DNA of 19,726 nt. Origin: JBEBGV01 sp040081265. GTDB taxonomy: Bacteria; Acidobacteriota; Vicinamibacteria; Vicinamibacterales; UBA2999. Location: positions 1-19,726 of the forward strand of contig JBEBGV010000078.1 in assembly GCA_040081265.1 (NCBI GenBank). Direction: 5' to 3'. A program made the position numbers and the translations under genes. Positions 1-9,529 of this stretch are shown here, piece after piece (within the stretch, counting starts at the first letter, position 1; the number at the start of each line of letters is the position of its first letter). The notes below the pieces were generated by a model that worked only from the letters and a program-made list of their open reading frames with translations, made no database searches and was not told where the DNA came from.

Positions 1-739
1 GCAGCCGCAGCAAGCGCAGACGGCAACTACAGCGGTCTGAACCCGGCGAATGTGGCCGCGACCAACACCGACGACGACGCCTCCGGCATCACGGTGTCGG
101 CGATCAGCGGGACCACGACCGAGACGGGGAGCACGGCCACGTTCACGGTGGTGCTGGACGCGCAGCCGACCGCCGATGTGACCGTGGGTCTGAGCTCGAG
201 TGACACGACGGAAGGTACGGTCAGCCCGGCGAGCGTGACGTTCACCTCGGCAAACTGGAACACGCCGCAGACAGTGACTGTTACAGGCGTGAATGACAGC
301 CTGGACGATGGTGACATCGCGTTCAGCCTCGTCACCGCAGCCGCAGCAAGCGCAGACGGCAACTACAGCGGTCTGAACCCGGCGAATGTGGCCGCGACCA
401 ACACCGACGACGACGCCTCCGGCATCACGGTGTCGGCGATCAGCGGGACCACGACCGAGACGGGGAGCACGGCCACGTTCACGGTGGTGCTGGACGCGCA
501 GCCGACCGCCGATGTGACCGTGGGTCTGAGCTCGAGTGACACGACGGAAGGTACGGTCAGCCCGGCGAGCGTGACGTTCACCTCGGCAAACTGGAACACG
601 CCGCAGACAGTGACTGTTACAGGCGTGAATGACAGCCTGGACGATGGTGACATCGCGTTCAGCCTCGTCACCGCAGCCGCAGCAAGCGCAGACGGCAACT
701 ACAGCGGTCTGAACCCGGCGAATGTGGCCGCGACCAACA
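1..739 (+). repeat. Perfect tandem duplication: 403 bp identical at 336-bp offset
   Basis: Bases 1-403 are identical to bases 337-739, compared by eye block by block. The first difference is C404 versus T740. Identity may extend to the left beyond the window. Silent sites are unchanged, so the duplication is either very recent or maintained by homogenisation. Confidence 0.92.
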
Positions 740-3700
740 TCGACGACGACGCCTCCGGCATCACGGTATCCGCGGTGAACGAGAACACGACCGAGGCCGG
801 GGGGACGGCCACCTTCACGGTGGTGCTGGATGCGCAGCCGACAGCGGATGTGACCGTGGGTCTGAGCTCGAGCGACACGACCGAGGGTACGGTCAGTCCG
901 GCGAGCGTAACGTTCACCTCGGCGAACTGGAACACGCCGCAGACAGTGACTGTCACAGGCGTGAACGACAGTCTGGACGATGGTGACATCGCGTTCAGCA
1001 TCGTCACGGCAGCCGCAGCAAGCGCGGACGGCAACTATAACGGCCTGAACCCGGCGAACGTTGCCGCGACCAACACCGACGACGACGCCTCCGGCATCAC
1101 GGTGTCGGCGATCAGCGGGACCACGACCGAGACGGGGAGCACGGCCACGTTCACGGTGGCACTCGACGCGCAGCCGACGGCCGATGTGACGCTCGGCCTG
1201 TCGAGCAGCGATACGACGGAAGGTACGGTCAGCCCGACCAGCCTGACGTTCACCTCGGCGAACTGGAACACGCCGCAGACGGTGACTGTGACGGGGGGCA
1301 ACGACAGCGTAGACGACGGCGACGTGGCGTTCAGCATCATTACGGCGGCCGCAGTCAGCGCCGACACCAACTACAACGGGCTCAACCCGGCCAACGTCGC
1401 GGTGACCAACGTCGACGACGATACGTCTGGCATCACGGTCTCGACGATCAGCGGGAACACGTCCGAGACGGGAAGCATCGCCACGTTCACAGTGGTGCTC
1501 GACGCGCAGCCGACGGCTGATGTGACGATTGGCCTGTCGAGCAGCGATACGACGGAGGGCACGGTCAGCCCGGCGAGCGTGACGTTCACCTCAGCGAACT
1601 GGAACACGCCGCAGACGGTCACGGTGACCGAGGTCAACGACAACGTAGACGACGGCGACGTGGCGTTCAGCATTATTACGGCGGCCGCAGTCAGCGCGGA
1701 TACCAACTACAGCGGGGTCAACCCGGCAAACGTCGCGGTGACCAACGTCGACGACGATACGTCTGGCATCACGGTCTCGACGATCAGCGGGAACACGACC
1801 GAGGCTGGTGGGACGGCGACGTTCACGATGGTGCTGGATGCGCAGCCGACGGCGGACGTCACGATTGGTCTCAGCTCGAGCGACACCACGGAAGGCGCGG
1901 CCAGCCCATCGACCCTCACCTTCACCTCGGCGAATTGGAACACGCCGCAAACGGTGACGGTGACCGGTGTAAATGACAGTCTGGACGATGGCGACGTCGG
2001 GTTCAGCATCATTACCGCAGCCGCGACGAGTGCTGACGGCACTTACAGTGGACTGAACCCGGCCAACGTCTCGGTGACCAATGCCGACGATGATGCGTCC
2101 GGCATCACGGTGTCGGCGATCAGCGGCAACACGACCGAGGCTGGCGGCACGGCCACCTTCACCGTGGTGCTGGATGCGCAGCCGACGACGGACGTGACGA
2201 TTGGCCTCAGCTCGAGCGATACCACGGAAGGCACGGCCAGCCCATCGACCCTCACCTTCACCTCGGCGAACTGGAACACGCCGCAATCGGTGACTGTGAC
2301 CGGTGTGAACGACAGCCTGGACGATGGCGATATCGGATTCAGCATCGTGACGGCCGCGGCGACCAGCGGGGACGCCAGCTATAACGGTCTCAACCCGGCA
2401 AACGTCTCGGTGACCACCACCGACGACGATGCGTCGGGGATCACCGTCTCGGCGATCAGCGGGGCGACCTCGGAAGCCGGCGGGACGGCCACGTTCACGG
2501 TGGTGCTCGATGCGCAGCCGACGGCTGATGTGACGATTGGCCTCAGCTCGAGTGATACCACGGAAGGCACGGCCAGCCCATCGACCCTCACCTTCACCTC
2601 GGCGAACTGGAACACGCCGCAGACGGTCACGGTGACCGGTGTGAACGACAGCCTGGATGACGGCGACATCGCCTTCAGCATCGTCACGGCGCCGGCGACC
2701 AGCGTGGACACCAACTACACCTCTGTGAATCCGGCGAACGTCACCGTGACCAACACTGACGACGATGCGTCGGGGATCACCGTCTCGGCGATCAGCGGGG
2801 CGACCTCGGAAGCCGGCGGGACGGCCACGTTCGCGGTGGTGCTCGATGCGCAGCCGACGGCTGACGTGACGATTGGCCTTAGCTCGAGCGACACGACCGA
2901 GGGCACTGTCAGCCCGTCGAGCCTCACGTTCACCGCGGCAAACTGGAACACACCGCAGACGGTGACCGTGACCGGGGTGAACGACAGCCTGGACGACGGC
3001 GACATCGCGTTCAGCATCGTCACCGCCGCCGCGACCAGTGCCGACAGCACCTACAACGGGCTGAACCCGACCAACGCCGCCGTGACCAACGCCGACGACG
3101 ATACGTCTGGCGTCACGGTCTCGGCGATCAGTGGGTCTGTGTCAGAAGCCGGCGGGACGGCCACGTTCACGGTGGTGCTCGATTCGCAGCCGACGGCTGA
3201 CGTGACGATTGGCCTTAGCTCGAGCGACACGACCGAGGGCACTGTCAGCCCGTCGAGCCTCACGTTCACCGCAGCAAACTGGAACGCACCGCAGACGGCG
3301 ACGGTGACCGGTGTGAACGACAGCCTGGACGACGGCGACATCGCCTTCAGCATCGTCGCGGCGCCGGCGACCAGCGCGGATACCAACTACAGCGGCGTGA
3401 ATCCGGCGAACGTCGCGGTGTCCACCACCGACGATGACACCGCCGGCATCACGGCGGGGGCCATCTCGGGAGCGACGACGGAAGCTGGCGGAACGGCGAC
3501 CTTCACGGTAGTCCTCAACAGCCAGCCGACCGCGGACGTGACCGTCGGCCTGAGCTCGAACGACACCAGTGAGGGTACGGTCAGTCCTTCGAGCCTGACG
3601 TTCACGGCGGCCAACTGGACTACTCCCCAGACGGTGACTGTGACGGGCGTCGACGACAGTGTGGACGACGGGAACATCGTCTTCAGCATCGTGACCACAT

Positions 3701-6700
3701 CGGCCACGAGCGCCGACTCGAACTACAGCGGCATCAACGCGGCCGATGTGTCGGTGACCAATACCGACGACGACTCAGCCGGAATAACTGTCAGTGCCAT
3801 CTCCGGTGCGACCAGCGAATCAGGAGGCTCTGCGTCGTTCACGGTCGTGCTTGATGCCCAGCCGTCGGCCAGTGTGACCATCGGTCTCAGCTCCGGCGAT
3901 ACGACGGAGGGCACTGTCAGCCCCAGTACTCTCGTCTTCACCACCGCGAACTGGAGCACGCCTCAGGTGGTGACGGTGACGGGTGTGAACGACGGTCTGG
4001 ATGATGGCGACGTCACCTTCAGCGTGATCACCACTGCTGCAACCAGCAGCGACACGAGCTACAGCGGCATGAACCCCGCTGACGTGTCGGTGACCAACGT
4101 CGACGACGATGCCGCTGGCATCACCGTCTCGGCCATCAGCGCCAACACCACCGAAGCAGGCGGGACTGCCACATTCACTGTCGTGCTCGACTCGCAGCCG
4201 ACCGCCACGGTGACGATTGGGCTGAGCACCAGCGATCCCAGCGAGGGCACTGTCAGTGCATCCAGTCTCACGTTCACGACGGCGAACTGGGGCACGCCGC
4301 AGACGGTCACCGTGTCCGGCGTGGACGATGGCGTTGACGACGGAAACGTGACGTTCTCCATCATGACCGCGCCGGCGACCAGCGCCGACTCAAACTTCAA
4401 TGGCGTCGACGCTGGCGACGTCACGGTGATCAACACCGACAACGACTCTGCAGGGTTTGCCATCACGCCGACCAGCGGGTTGGTCACATCGGAATCGGGC
4501 ACCACGGCGACCTTCACCGTGGCGCTGACGGCTCAGCCATCAGCTAACGTCACCTTCAACCTGACCAGCAGCAACACGTCGGAGGGCGTCGTGAGCCCGT
4601 CCGCGCTGACCTTCACACCGGGCAACTGGGGCACCCCCCAGACGGTGACGGTGACCGGCGTCAACGACGCGGTTGACGATGGCAACAGGACGTTTGTCAT
4701 CCAGACCGGGACCGCGTCGAGCGGGGACGGCACGTTCTCGGGCCTCGATCCGGCCGACGTGTCCGTGACCAACACTGACGATGACACGGTGGGCATCACG
4801 GTCACACCGGTGTCGGGCCTGACCACCAGTGAGTCCGGGACTGCCACGACGTTCACGGTGGTCCTGAACACCCAGCCGACCGCGGACGTCGTAATCGGCC
4901 TGTCGAGCAGCGATACAACTGAGGGCGCAGTGACTCCGGGCAGTCTCACGTTCACCTCGGCCAACTGGAGCACGCCCCAGACGGTGACGGTGACCGGCGT
5001 CAACGATTCGGTCCAGGATGGCGCCCAGGCGTATTCGGTCGTGACTGCGGCGGCGACCAGTACCGACCTGCTCTACAGCGGGGTTGACCCCGCCGATGTG
5101 ACGCTGAGCAATGCTGACGATGATTCAGCTGGCATCACCGTCACGCCGACGAGTGGTCTGACGGCGACTGAGAGCGGCGGAACCGCGACCTTCACGGTCG
5201 TCCTGACATCGCAGCCGACCGCGACTGTCACGATTGCGCTCTCGAGCAGCGACACGACTGAAGGCACGGTGGGCCCGGCGACGCTGACGTTCACGACGGG
5301 CAACTGGAATGCACCGCAGACGGTCACCGTGACTGGTGTGAGCGATGCGATAGACGACGGCGATGTGGCCTTTACGATCGTCACCGCCGCTGCCGTGAGC
5401 GCCGATCCGGTGTACGGGGGTGCGGATCCCGCCGACGTCAGCGTGACGACGATCGATGACGATTCAGGCGGCATCACGGTCACTCCCACCAGCGGCCTGA
5501 CGATCGCTGAAACGGGTAGTTCCGCCACGTTCACGGTGGTGTTGAACAGCCAGCCTGCGGCGAATGTCACCGTCGCCGTGTCGAGCAGCGACACGACCGA
5601 GGGCACGGTCAGTCCGGCCGGCCTGACGTTTACGTCGGGAAACTGGAACACCCCGCAGACGGTGACGGTGACGGGCGTCAACGATGTCATCGACGATGGG
5701 AATGTGGTGCTGACGATCGTGACCAGCGCGGCGTCCAGCGCCGACCCCGTTTACGACACGGTGGATCCGGCGGACGTCACGGTGACCAACGTTGACGATG
5801 ACATCGCGGGCGTGACGATCGGTGCGGTGTCTGGCCCGACCAGCGAGGCTGGCGGCACAGCCACCTTCACCGTGGTGCTGACGTCCCAGCCATCGGCGGT
5901 CGTGACGGTCGGTCTCTCATCGAGCGACACCACCGAAGGAACCGTGGCACCGGGGTTACTGACGTTCACCGCCGGAAACTGGAACACGCCTCAGACCGTC
6001 ACGGCCACGGGGGTCGACGATGTCCTGGCCGATGGCAACCAGGTGTTCTCGATTGTCACTGCGGCCGCGACGAGTGCCGATCCGTCCTTCAACGGTCTGA
6101 ATGCGACCGACGTGACTGTGACCAATACCGACAACGACGCCGCGGCGATCGTGGTCACGCCGACCTCGGGCCTGTCCACGACCGAGGCGGGTGGTTCCGC
6201 CACCTTCACTGTGGCCCTCGGCTCGCAGCCCACTGCCAGCGTCACGATCGCGCTGTCGACCAGTGACGCGACCGAAGGCACGGTCAGCCCGGCAGCCCTG
6301 ACCTTTACGACGTCGGACTGGAACTCTCCGCAGACAGTCACGGTGACGGGCGTCAACGACGCCATCGCTGACGGGGGACAGTCATTCTCTGTCGTCACGG
6401 CGGCGGCCGTCAGCGCTGACACCGGCTTCAACGGCGTTGATGCCGCGGATGTGTCGGTGACCAACGCGGACGACGACGCCGCGGGGATTACAGTCACGCC
6501 CAGCAGCGGGTTGACGACGACCGAGTCCGGCGGAGCGGCCACATTCACGGTGGTGCTGACATCGCAGCCGGCGGCAAACGTGTCGGTCGGCCTGTCGAGC
6601 AGCGACACCTCTGAAGGCATCGTCAGCGTGTCGATCCTGACGTTCACCACCGCGAACTGGAGCACCCCTCAGACGGTCACCGTGACCGGCGCCGACGATG

Positions 6701-8170
6701 GGCTTGCCGACGGGACCGTGGCCTACACTGTCGTGGTCGCCGCGGCGTCGAGCAGTGATTCGGCCTATAACGGGCTGAACCCGGTTGACGTGAGCGTCAG
6801 CAACAGTGACGACGACAGCCCCGGCTTCATCGTGACGCCGACCAGCGGCCTTGTCACGTCGGAGTCCGGGACCTCGGCAACATTCACCGTGAGGCTGACC
6901 GCCGTGCCATCAGCCAGCGTGACCATCGCGATCAGCTCGAGCAACGTCAATGAAGGAATTGTTTCGCCTTCGAGCCTGAGCTTCACAGCTGCGAACTGGA
7001 GCACGCCGCAGACGGTAACGGTCATCGGCATCAACGACAGCGTGGCGGACGGGAGCCGGGCATTCGTCGCGGTGACGGGGGCGGCCTCCAGTACGGACCT
7101 GGCCTACAGTGGCGTGGACCCGGCCGATGTCAGCGTGACCAATGCCGACGACGACGTCGCAGGCGTCACGGTGACGCCGACGAGCGGATTGCTGACCAGC
7201 GAAGGCGCGCAGTCGACCAACTTTGCCGCCGTGCTCAACACGCCGCCGAGTGCCGACGTGGTCATCGTCTTCGCGAGCAGTGATGAGACCGAGGGCACGG
7301 TGTCGCCGTCGCTGCTGGTCTTCACGGCACTCAACTGGAACGTTCCGCAACTGGTGACGGTGACCGGCGTCAACGACAGCGTGGCCGATGGCAGCCAGAC
7401 ATTCACGGTTGTCGGCTCGTCGACAACGAGCACGGACCCCGCCTACAACGGGCTGGACGTGGCCGATGTCACGGTCACTAACAGCGACAACGACACCGCA
7501 GGCATTACCGTCACGCCGCTGACTGGGCTGATCACGTCGGAACAGGGGGGCGCAGCCACCTTTGCGCTGGCACTGAATACGCCTCCCACCGCGACCGTGA
7601 CCATCGACCTGTCGAGTTCCACGCCGGGTGAGGGGACCGTGGCTCCCGCCAGTGTCACCTTCACGCCCTCCAACTGGAGCACCTCACAGACAGTGATGAT
7701 CACTGGCGTCGACGATGCCATCGCCGATGGTACACGCGCGTATCTGGTGCTGACCGCGCCGGCGAGCAGCAGCGATCCGTATTACGCGGGCCTCGACCCG
7801 GCAGACATCGCCGTGACGAACCTTGATGACGACGCGGCCGGAATCGAGGTGGTGGCCAGTGATGTGCTGACGACCAGCGAAACAGGCGCGTCGGCGACGT
7901 TCAGGGTCGTCCTTCGGACCCGACCAGCTGCGACTGTTCAGATCCCCCTGCGGTCATCAGACACGGGGGAGGGGGTGGTGGCTCCCACCCTGATCACGTT
8001 CACCCCCGACAACTGGGATATCCCGGTGGAGGTAACCGTGACTGGCGTCGACGACGCCCTGACCGACGGCACGGCGACCTACTCTGTGGTCATCGTCGCA
8101 GCCGTCAGCGGAGACCCGGCGTATGCCGGCGTCGATCCTGTGGACGTGAATGTCCGCAATCTGGACAATG
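1..8170 (+). repeat. In-frame tandem repeat array, about 336-339 bp unit, 24 full copies plus a partial
   Basis: The unit is 336 bp (112 codons) in the left part and about 339 bp from roughly base 4450 on, where repeats gain residues in a TPTSGL segment. The partial copy occupies bases 1-78, and repeat starts can be followed by the SGITVSAISG or AGITVTPTSGL motif just after each DDD cluster. Copies 1-2 are identical, copies 3-13 differ by scattered substitutions, and copies 14-24 are clearly more diverged at both DNA and protein level. Because the unit is a multiple of three, copy-number change keeps the frame. This is a protein-coding repeat, not a CRISPR or mobile element. Confidence 0.95.
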
Positions 8171-9426
8171 GCGCCCGGCCCGTGACCACTGGCGGGACCA
8201 GTGCCATGCCCGGCTCTGGGAGTCCGACGCCGGGCACTGTAGATCCCCCTGTGGCGATGCCCGACGCGGCGCCCACGCCGTCGACGTCGAACCGGACCAC
8301 CACGGTTGCGGGGGCCGGCACCTTCTTCACCGCCGGTGGGAGCAACCCGGGGCAGGCATTCTCGGGCCCGATCAGCGAACGCGCTGAGTCGCCCATTGCT
8401 GGCGGCCCACTTGGAGGGGTCTCCGGGTTCGGGGGCGACGTGTCACCGGCAGAACGGGTCGCCCCCACCCCGATCCAGTCGTTTGGTGGTGCAGCGACGC
8501 CGCTCGCGCCGAGCCAGACCGGTGGTTCGAGCCAGACCGGTGGGCCGCGGCCGGCGGGGGAGGTATCGAGGGCCGTTCGTGGCCTGCCTGAAATTCGGGG
8601 CATCGCCTCACGTTCGACCGCGGAGGATACGCCGCTGGTGCTGTCGAGCACGACCAGCACCGCAGTGTCTCTCGTCGACTCCGAGCGACGCTCGCAGCAC
8701 CTGTTGATGACTATGGTGGCGACCCACGGCTCCATGTCGCTGGCCGGGACCAACGGCCTGCAGTTCCGTGAGGGTGGGCGGGCAGGCGCCATCATGATGT
8801 TCACTGGAACGATTGAGGCCATCAATGTGGCCCTCGATGGCCTCAGTTACACGCCCGATCCGAACTATGCGGGCGATGCCACCATCTGCCTGGAGCTTGA
8901 CCGTCCCGAGCGGCGCACAGACGCGTCAAGTGCCTCGAGCCTGTGTGTGACGAGCGTTTCGGCCGTGTGGCGGGAATCAACCACGGACGAGCGACTGGCC
9001 GTGTCCATTCCGATCACGGTGACCGCGGTCAACGACGGTCCGGTCATCGCCGAGATTCCTGATCACCGCGTCATCGTGGATGCCCTCGCCCAGGGAATTC
9101 CGTTTACGCTCGAGGACATCGACACGCCGCTCGGTGCCGTCTCGCTCCGCGTGACGTCATCGAACGAGAAGCTCGTGCCGGGCACCGGCATCGTGGCCAT
9201 CGGCCGCGGCGCGGAACGACTGCTCACCGTCATCCCGCGTCCGCGTGTTGTCGGCAGCACGGTGATCACGCTGACGGCAAGTGATGGGGTCGAAACAATG
9301 ACCCGCCAGTTCCAGTTCGACGTGTCCTGTTCCTCGGGGACGGTGCCCGACACGCGCGGGCCCAACGGTGAGCCCTACAGGGTGCCGCCAGGCGAGGTGG
9401 CGTCCTGCGTGGCGGCGCCACGCTGA
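1..9426 (+). CDS. Giant Calx-beta-like tandem-repeat surface/secreted protein (5' end outside window)
   Basis: The reading frame is open from base 1 to the TGA at 9424-9426, so at least 3141 residues lie in the window and the start and any signal peptide lie upstream. Window residues 1-25 end one repeat. About 24 full repeats of roughly 112 residues follow to about residue 2723, each with a T(F/A)TVVL strand, an SSSDTTEG turn, an NWNTPQTVTVTGVND segment and a terminal DDD acidic cluster. This layout resembles Calx-beta type domains, and the acidic clusters suggest calcium binding (inference). A Gly/Pro/Thr/Ser-rich linker follows (about 2724-2863). Then comes a module starting near AEDTPLVLSS and ending near VNDGP (about 2864-3012), and a second beta module to about 3110; both resemble the cadherin/Ig-like modules of large adhesins. 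The last 30 residues contain two cysteines. No LPXTG, PEP-CTERM, C-terminal membrane helix or RTX nonapeptides are seen. A role as adhesin or matrix protein is inferred from architecture only. Confidence 0.85.
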   Translation, partial: AAAASADGNYSGLNPANVAATNTDDDASGITVSAISGTTTETGSTATFTVVLDAQPTADVTVGLSSSDTTEGTVSPASVTFTSANWNTPQTVTVTGVNDSLDDGDIAFSLVTAAAASADGNYSGLNPANVAATNTDDDASGITVSAISGTTTETGSTATFTVVLDAQPTADVTVGLSSSDTTEGTVSPASVTFTSANWNTPQTVTVTGVNDSLDDGDIAFSLVTAAAASADGNYSGLNPANVAATNIDDDASGITVSAVNENTTEAGGTATFTVVLDAQPTADVTVGLSSSDTTEGTVSPASVTFTSANWNTPQTVTVTGVNDSLDDGDIAFSIVTAAAASADGNYNGLNPANVAATNTDDDASGITVSAISGTTTETGSTATFTVALDAQPTADVTLGLSSSDTTEGTVSPTSLTFTSANWNTPQTVTVTGGNDSVDDGDVAFSIITAAAVSADTNYNGLNPANVAVTNVDDDTSGITVSTISGNTSETGSIATFTVVLDAQPTADVTIGLSSSDTTEGTVSPASVTFTSANWNTPQTVTVTEVNDNVDDGDVAFSIITAAAVSADTNYSGVNPANVAVTNVDDDTSGITVSTISGNTTEAGGTATFTMVLDAQPTADVTIGLSSSDTTEGAASPSTLTFTSANWNTPQTVTVTGVNDSLDDGDVGFSIITAAATSADGTYSGLNPANVSVTNADDDASGITVSAISGNTTEAGGTATFTVVLDAQPTTDVTIGLSSSDTTEGTASPSTLTFTSANWNTPQSVTVTGVNDSLDDGDIGFSIVTAAATSGDASYNGLNPANVSVTTTDDDASGITVSAISGATSEAGGTATFTVVLDAQPTADVTIGLSSSDTTEGTASPSTLTFTSANWNTPQTVTVTGVNDSLDDGDIAFSIVTAPATSVDTNYTSVNPANVTVTNTDDDASGITVSAISGATSEAGGTATFAVVLDAQPTADVTIGLSSSDTTEGTVSPSSLTFTAANWNTPQTVTVTGVNDSLDDGDIAFSIVTAAATSADSTYNGLNPTNAAVTNADDDTSGVTVSAISGSVSEAGGTATFTVVLDSQPTADVTIGLSSSDTTEGTVSPSSLTFTAANWNAPQTATVTGVNDSLDDGDIAFSIVAAPATSADTNYSGVNPANVAVSTTDDDTAGITAGAISGATTEAGGTATFTVVLNSQPTADVTVGLSSNDTSEGTVSPSSLTFTAANWTTPQTVTVTGVDDSVDDGNIVFSIVTTSATSADSNYSGINAADVSVTNTDDDSAGITVSAISGATSESGGSASFTVVLDAQPSASVTIGLSSGDTTEGTVSPSTLVFTTANWSTPQVVTVTGVNDGLDDGDVTFSVITTAATSSDTSYSGMNPADVSVTNVDDDAAGITVSAISANTTEAGGTATFTVVLDSQPTATVTIGLSTSDPSEGTVSASSLTFTTANWGTPQTVTVSGVDDGVDDGNVTFSIMTAPATSADSNFNGVDAGDVTVINTDNDSAGFAITPTSGLVTSESGTTATFTVALTAQPSANVTFNLTSSNTSEGVVSPSALTFTPGNWGTPQTVTVTGVNDAVDDGNRTFVIQTGTASSGDGTFSGLDPADVSVTNTDDDTVGITVTPVSGLTTSESGTATTFTVVLNTQPTADVVIGLSSSDTTEGAVTPGSLTFTSANWSTPQTVTVTGVNDSVQDGAQAYSVVTAAATSTDLLYSGVDPADVTLSNADDDSAGITVTPTSGLTATESGGTATFTVVLTSQPTATVTIALSSSDTTEGTVGPATLTFTTGNWNAPQTVTVTGVSDAIDDGDVAFTIVTAAAVSADPVYGGADPADVSVTTIDDDSGGITVTPTSGLTIAETGSSATFTVVLNSQPAANVTVAVSSSDTTEGTVSPAGLTFTSGNWNTPQTVTVTGVNDVIDDGNVVLTIVTSAASSADPVYDTVDPADVTVTNVDDDIAGVTIGAVSGPTSEAGGTATFTVVLTSQPSAVVTVGLSSSDTTEGTVAPGLLTFTAGNWNTPQTVTATGVDDVLADGNQVFSIVTAAATSADPSFNGLNATDVTVTNTDNDAAAIVVTPTSGLSTTEAGGSATFTVALGSQPTASVTIALSTSDATEGTVSPAALTFTTSDWNSPQTVTVTGVNDAIADGGQSFSVVTAAAVSADTGFNGVDAADVSVTNADDDAAGITVTPSSGLTTTESGGAATFTVVLTSQPAANVSVGLSSSDTSEGIVSVSILTFTTANWSTPQTVTVTGADDGLADGTVAYTVVVAAASSSDSAYNGLNPVDVSVSNSDDDSPGFIVTPTSGLVTSESGTSATFTVRLTAVPSASVTIAISSSNVNEGIVSPSSLSFTAANWSTPQTVTVIGINDSVADGSRAFVAVTGAASSTDLAYSGVDPADVSVTNADDDVAGVTVTPTSGLLTSEGAQSTNFAAVLNTPPSADVVIVFASSDETEGTVSPSLLVFTALNWNVPQLVTVTGVNDSVADGSQTFTVVGSSTTSTDPAYNGLDVADVTVTNSDNDTAGITVTPLTGLITSEQGGAATFALALNTPPTATVTIDLSSSTPGEGTVAPASVTFTPSNWSTSQTVMITGVDDAIADGTRAYLVLTAPASSSDPYYAGLDPADIAVTNLDDDAAGIEVVASDVLTTSETGASATFRVVLRTRPAATVQIPLRSSDTGEGVVAPTLITFTPDNWDIPVEVTVTGVDDALTDGTATYSVVIVAAVSGDPAYAGVDPVDVNVRNLDNGARPVTTGGTSAMPGSGSPTPGTVDPPVAMPDAAPTPSTSNRTTTVAGAGTFFTAGGSNPGQAFSGPISERAESPIAGGPLGGVSGFGGDVSPAERVAPTPIQSFGGAATPLAPSQTGGSSQTGGPRPAGEVSRAVRGLPEIRGIASRSTAEDTPLVLSSTTSTAVSLVDSERRSQHLLMTMVATHGSMSLAGTNGLQFREGGRAGAIMMFTGTIEAINVALDGLSYTPDPNYAGDATICLELDRPERRTDASSASSLCVTSVSAVWRESTTDERLAVSIPITVTAVNDGPVIAEIPDHRVIVDALAQGIPFTLEDIDTPLGAVSLRVTSSNEKLVPGTGIVAIGRGAERLLTVIPRPRVVGSTVITLTASDGVETMTRQFQFDVSCSSGTVPDTRGPNGEPYRVPPGEVASCVAAPR

Positions 9427-9478
9427 CGACAGTCTTGTACGAACGCGTCCAGTCACGCGGGTGAGCGCTGAGCTTCGC

Positions 9479-9484
9479 TATACT
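9479..9484 (+). promoter_or_regulatory. Candidate -10 box for pfkA
   Basis: TATACT sits 45 bases before the pfkA ATG, in the 103-base gap after the giant gene. No convincing -35 is seen at 16-18 bases upstream. A short GCTTC/GAAGC dyad flanks the box. No factor-independent terminator with a T-tract is visible in this gap. Confidence 0.4.
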
Positions 9485-9529
9485 GAAGCGACACGTCCCA
9501 GCGAACCTCTTCACTCAGCCGCTCACTTC

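Noticed and set aside
27..5690. Series of antisense open frames of about 111 codons, one per repeat (27-362, 363-698, 699-1034 and so on), plus a longer one at 1591-2286
   Set aside because: They mirror the repeat period and the GC-rich codon pattern of the plus-strand giant gene; there is no ribosome-binding site or protein family resemblance.
1..8170. CRISPR or satellite interpretation of the regular 336-bp repeats
   Set aside because: Units are contiguous, in frame, multiple of three and encode a conserved beta-rich domain; there are no spacers.
8079..8825. 248-codon antisense frame in the linker and C-terminal modules
   Set aside because: Composition is what one expects from the complement of the coding strand; it is overlapped fully by the continuous repeat-protein frame.
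9368..9529. Upstream extension of pfkA to an ATG at 9368
   Set aside because: It overlaps the end of the giant gene and adds a non-homologous Arg-rich segment; the family start is at 9530.
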